Assembly (NCBI RefSeq): GCF_049647105.1
Contig: NZ_JBARWZ010000309.1
Location: 1-64,000 of the forward strand
Length of the DNA: 64,000 bases
Reading direction: 5' to 3'
From: Actinophytocola sp049647105
GTDB taxonomy: Bacteria; Actinomycetota; Actinomycetes; Mycobacteriales; Pseudonocardiaceae
In this document: positions 60,062 to 64,000 of the stretch, piece after piece
Position numbering within the stretch: the stretch's first letter is position 1
Layout: the number at the start of each line of letters is the position of its first letter
Translations under genes and position numbers: made by a program
Notes under the pieces: model-generated
Told to the model about the DNA's origin: nothing
Databases searched by the model: none
Seen by the model: only the letters and a program-made list of their open reading frames with translations

Positions 60062-60450
60062 TCGCTCGCCAGCGTCGGGACCGAGCCGCCGTCGGTCCAC
60101 GCCACGGTCACGCCCGGCAGGCCGGTGCGCCACGGAGCGACGAGCGCGGCCAACTCCGCCGCGGTCGGCGGGTTCGTGCCAAGGCCGACCGCGTACCGAC
60201 CGGCGCGACGGCGAACGGCGTCGGCCGGGTGGGATCGATACGAGGCTCTGCAACGACTTCACCCACGCACGCGACGGGTGGTGGGCCGAGTCGAGCGTGC
60301 GTGCAGCCCGTCGTGGTACAGGGTGGTGTTCTCGTCGTCGAGCTTCTCGGCGACCACGACCTCGCGCCCGGCGAGCCCGGCCAGGCCCTCTGCTCGCACG
60401 TCGTCCGCCGACGCACCCGGTGACCACGGCAGGTGCGGCGTACGGGCAGG
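60058..60450 (-). pseudogene. Frameshifted, truncated RNA ligase gene
   Basis: Reading leftward from about 60450, one frame gives ARTPHLPWSPGASADDVR, then REVVVAEKLDDENTTLYHDG and LHARS, the N-terminus of the actinobacterial RNA ligase family with the adenylated-Lys motif (normally KLDGEN). At about 60293 the frame shifts to LDSAHHPSRAWVKSLQ, consistent with loss of 4 nt (CTCG). A third frame (RYAVGLGTNPPTAAELAALV...) runs to a TAG at 60058. No start codon remains. Not functional as a ligase. Confidence 0.7.
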
Positions 60451-60457
60451 CCAGCCA

Positions 60458-61501
60458 TTAACGCGGCAGGCGGGCGATCACGTCCTCGGCGTCGGTGACG
60501 ATGCGGGTGATCAGGTCCGCACACGTCGGCAGGTCGGTCAGCGCGCCGACCACCTGCCCGGACGCCAGCACCCCGGCGTCCGTGTTGCCCTTCACCAGCC
60601 CCTCGCGCAGCAACATCGGTGTGTTCGCCGCCATCACGAGTTGTGACCACGTCAGCGTGCGGTTGCGCCGCATGGCGCGGCCCTCGCGTACCACCGACGA
60701 CCACGACAGCCCGGTCAGCCTGCGGAAACGGTTCGCGTTGCGTACCGCGCGCAGCAGGCCGGTCGCCCGGTTCGCCTTTTCCAGCCCCGCCACCAGGTCC
60801 GTGCGCAGCACCCGGTGCGGTACACCGTCGACCCTGGTCGTCACGACGGTGTCCGACAGGCCGCGTGACAGGTAGGCCTCCTTGACCGCCCTCGGCACCG
60901 TGCTTTCCTCGGTCAGCAGGAACCGCGTGCCCATCGCGACCCCGGCCGCGCCGTACGCGAGCGCCGCCGCCAGCCCGCGCCCGTCGTAGAAGCCACCCGC
61001 CGCGATCACCGGGATGCCGACCGCGTCTACAACGGACGGAAGCAACAGCGTCGTCGCCACCTGCCCGGTGTGGCCGCCGCCCTCGGCGCCCTGCACCACC
61101 ACGGCATCCGCGCCCCACGCGGCCACCTTCTCCGCGTGCCGCACCGCGCCAACCGACGGGATCACCAGCACGCCAGCGTCCTTCAACGTCTCGATCAGCG
61201 CCTGCGACGGGGCCAGCGCGAACGACGCGACGCGCACGCCGGTGTCGATCAAGAGCCGGGCCCGGTCGGTCGCGTCCACCGCGTCGGCACGCAGGTTCAC
61301 GCCGAACGGCCGGTCCGTCCGCGCCCTGACCTCGTCGATGGCGGCACGCAGCTCGTCGAACGTCATGGTCGCCGACGCCAGGATGCCGAGGCCGCCCGCG
61401 TTCGCGACCGCCGACACCAGCCTCGGCCCCGCGACCCAGCCCATCCCGGTCTGCACCACCGGGTGCCGTACCCCGGTGAGCCTGGTCAACGCGGTCTCCA
61501 T
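60458..61501 (-). CDS. ipdC: 2-nitropropane dioxygenase-like flavoprotein IpdC
   Basis: A 347-aa TIM-barrel FMN protein (METALTRLTGVRHPVVQTGMGWVAG) with VVVQGAEGGGHTG and AAGGFYDGRGLAAALAYGAAGVAMGTRF. Beside ipdAB it corresponds to Rv3553 (IpdC), which oxidoreduces a C/D-ring CoA intermediate. ATG 61501 overlaps the ipdB stop by one base; GTG 61504 is the alternative with 4-bp overlap. Confidence 0.87.
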   Translation of the reverse strand: METALTRLTGVRHPVVQTGMGWVAGPRLVSAVANAGGLGILASATMTFDELRAAIDEVRARTDRPFGVNLRADAVDATDRARLLIDTGVRVASFALAPSQALIETLKDAGVLVIPSVGAVRHAEKVAAWGADAVVVQGAEGGGHTGQVATTLLLPSVVDAVGIPVIAAGGFYDGRGLAAALAYGAAGVAMGTRFLLTEESTVPRAVKEAYLSRGLSDTVVTTRVDGVPHRVLRTDLVAGLEKANRATGLLRAVRNANRFRRLTGLSWSSVVREGRAMRRNRTLTWSQLVMAANTPMLLREGLVKGNTDAGVLASGQVVGALTDLPTCADLITRIVTDAEDVIARLPR

Positions 61502-62174
61502 CACCGCGCCGGGTTCAGCTCGTCGATGATCGCCAGCTCCTCGGCCGCGGGCTCGCGGGTCACCGGCGGATCGTCGATGATCAGCGGAAACCCGGTCTGC
61601 TCAACGACTTCGTCGACCGTCACGTCCGGATGCACGGACACGACCCGCATCGCGTGCCCTGGGCCGCCGAAGTCCAGCACGCACAGGTTCGTCACGACCC
61701 GGTACACGTCGTGGAACCGTCCGCCGTCCCGGTCGTAACCCACACCCGACACGACGTCGACGGCGGGCACGAAGACGCGGGGCGAGTGCTTGGGCACCCA
61801 GTAGCTCGTGCGGTGGTTGACGGTGTTGCCCGGCGCGCCACGCACGCCCAGCAGCTGCCGCTTCGGTGCCGCGTGTGGGCCGATGCACGAGATGTTCTGG
61901 TTCCCGTACCGGTCGATCTGGTTCGCGCCCATCACCACGTGCCGCCGCCCGTGCGCGACCACGTCGAACACCGCGCGGTAGGGCAGCCAGCCCTCCGGCG
62001 TGCCGTCGGCGGTCAGCAGCGTGGCCTCGCCGTCGGACAGCACGAGGTCCGGTTCGAACGTCCGCCGCGCGAGCCGGGCGCCCAGTGACGGAACCGGGCC
62101 CATCGGGCTCGCCAGGATTTCGCCGTCGCCGCGGAACAGCTCGGCGCACGCGACCACGCAGACGTCCATGCGGC

Positions 62175-62178
<4 letters not shown>
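61501..62178 (-). CDS. ipdB: CoA-transferase-like ring hydrolase beta subunit IpdB
   Basis: A 225-aa class I CoA-transferase beta-fold protein (MSRMDVCVVACAELFRGDGEILASPMGPVPSLGARLARR). IpdAB opens the last steroid ring (COCHEA-CoA) by a retro-Claisen-like hydrolysis instead of CoA transfer. ATGA overlap with ipdA. Slightly shorter than the mycobacterial protein (about 250 aa). Start 62178 chosen; ATG 62169 possible. Confidence 0.9.
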
Positions 62179-62970
<792 letters not shown>

Positions 62971-62993
<23 letters not shown>

Positions 62994-63726
62994 GTACCCA
63001 CCCCCGATTCCGCACCTCGTCCGCGACGCCGGACAGGTTCAGCTCGAAGGTGAACCCCTGTTCGTAGCGGTAGCTGCGGTGCACGTCCTGCGGATCGATG
63101 CCGTTGAGCGCCTGCTTCGCGGCCCTGATCACCCTCGGGTCCTTCGCCGCGATCTGCTTCGCGACCTCCAGTGCCGCGCCGTCCAGGTCGTCCGGCGGCA
63201 CCACCCGGTACACCGAACCGAAGTCGTGCAGCTGGGCCGCGGTCACCGTGGTGGCCGTGTAGTACATGGCCCGCATCAGGTGCTGCGGCACCAGCCGCGC
63301 CAGGTGGGTCGCCGCGCCGAGCGCGCCTCTGTCCACTTCGGGCAGTCCGAACGTCGCGTCGTCGGCTGCTACCACGACATCCGCGTTGCCGACCAGCCCG
63401 ACGCCGCCGCCGAGGCAGAACCCCCGCACGGCCGCGATCACCGGCACCTCGCAGTCGTACACCGCGCCGAACGCCGCGTGGCAGCCTTGGTTCGCACCCA
63501 CCAGCGCCTCGTGCCCCTCGCGCTGGATCTCCTTGATGTCCACGCCCGCGCAGAACCCGCGCCCGGCCGCCCGCAGCACCACGACGTGCGTGGCCGGATC
63601 GCGACCCGCCGCGGTGACCGCGTCCGCGAGCGCGAACCAGCCCGCGACCGGTAACGCGTTGACCGGCGGGTGGTCGATCGTCACCACGACCACACCCGGC
63701 TCGGCGATCTCGGTGGAGACGCTCAC
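62971..63726 (-). CDS. echA20: Enoyl-CoA hydratase-fold ring hydrolase EchA20
   Basis: A 251-aa crotonase-family protein from GTG 63726 (MSVSTEIAEPGVVVVTIDHPPVNALPVAGW). Oxyanion segments: GRGFCAGVDIKEIQ and VRGFCLGGGVGLVGNADVVVA. Next to ipdAB it matches Rv3550, which hydrolyses ring D of the CoA intermediate before IpdAB acts. It starts one nucleotide after the fadA6 stop and overlaps ipdA by 23 bp. Confidence 0.9.
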
Positions 63727-63727
63727 G

Positions 63728-64000
63728 TCAGATCCGCTCGATGATCGTGCCCGTGGACAGCGCGCCACCCGCGCACATCGTGATCAGCGCGGTCGCGGCG
63801 TCGCGGCGTTCCAACTCGTGCAGCGCGGTGGTGACGAGCCGCGCGCCGGTGCTGCCGACGGGGTGGCCGAGCGCGATCGCGCCGCCGTTGACGTTCACCA
63901 GGTCCGGGTCGGGGTCGTGCACCGACTGCCAGGACAGCACGACCGACGCGAACGCCTCGTTGACCTCGAACAGGTCCAGGTCGCCGATCTTCATGCCGCT
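63728..64000 (-). CDS. fadA6: Thiolase FadA6, C-terminal part (start beyond window)
   Basis: The visible 90 or so residues carry the thiolase C-terminal motifs FEVNEAFA, NVNGGAIALGHPVGSTGAR (catalytic His) and the catalytic Cys in MCAGGALSTGTIIERI. Position ahead of echA20-ipdABC fits FadA6 (Rv3556c), which thiolyses the opened C/D-ring acyl-CoA. The gene continues past 64000. Confidence 0.85.
   Translation of the reverse strand, partial: SGMKIGDLDLFEVNEAFASVVLSWQSVHDPDPDLVNVNGGAIALGHPVGSTGARLVTTALHELERRDAATALITMCAGGALSTGTIIERI

Noticed and set aside
63640..63660. Further KstR site around AACGCGTT in echA20
   Set aside because: The outer T and A positions of the consensus do not match and it is inside coding sequence.

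Overview
The window comes from a high-GC actinobacterium. Gene content (a KstR-controlled sterol degradation set, a SigD/ShbA-type sigma factor, a GAF-ANTAR regulator, 10-methyl fatty acid genes, an AMED_5909-like small protein), many GTG starts and many apparently leaderless promoters point to Mycobacteriales/Pseudonocardiales, most likely a Pseudonocardiaceae member. The genus is inference.

Layout. 0-8.7 kb: a secreted SGNH hydrolase, an accD1-accA1-fadE19-type leucine catabolic operon, a secreted S15 peptidase and a secreted unknown. 8.9-13.4 kb: tmsA-tmsB (10-methyl fatty acids), an SAM methyltransferase and a PhaC-like hydrolase. 13.8-21.1 kb: a tightly packed sterol side-chain operon chsE3-chsE1-chsE2-chsH2-chsH1-ltp2, divergent from kstR. 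21.2-31.4 kb: a methyltransferase, sigD-like sigma factor, GAF-ANTAR protein, a GntR-controlled divergent cluster of unknown substrate (DUF3830, two Asp/Glu racemase-fold enzymes, 2-hydroxyacid dehydrogenase, amidase), and an acyl-CoA dehydrogenase pair. 31.4-38.5 kb: an accessory stretch (carbamoyltransferase, secreted protein, frameshifted HTH-DUF5919 regulator, NUDIX, HAD, inositol monophosphatase, VOC). 38.5-49.5 kb: sterol ring genes chsH3-like/kshB/small protein/kshA/kstD, a divergent KstD-family flavoprotein, then hsaA-hsaD-hsaC-hsaB. 49.5-58.4 kb: a sigma/membrane protein pair and a Ser/Thr kinase interleaved with four acyl-CoA dehydrogenase genes, an enoyl-CoA hydratase and an SDR that resemble the CD-ring (HIP) catabolic genes. 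58.7-64 kb: a WS/DGAT-like acyltransferase, an RNA ligase relic, and ipdC-ipdB-ipdA-echA20-fadA6.

How it works together. ChsE3, ChsE1-ChsE2, ChsH1-ChsH2 and Ltp2 shorten the side chain; KstD and KshAB open ring B; HsaA-D degrade ring A; EchA20, IpdABC, FadA6 and the FadE group handle rings C/D. Three KstR-type palindromes (TnnAACnnGTTnnA) sit at chsE3/kstR, at kstD/KstD-like and before hsaA. Each overlaps a -10-like hexamer lying exactly 7 nt before a start codon, so these transcripts look leaderless. A different CCAA/TTGG palindrome marks two promoters of the 50-57 kb FadE group.

Most unusual structures: an eight-copy 35/36-bp array repeating the translation start of the SDR gene (57444-57725); a 17-bp tandem duplication that frameshifts a regulator (34903-34943); clusters of a 22-bp repeat at both ends of the main gene block (54-97, 58451-58613); an RNA ligase relic with a 4-nt deletion; and the GntR-controlled racemase-fold/DUF3830 cluster.
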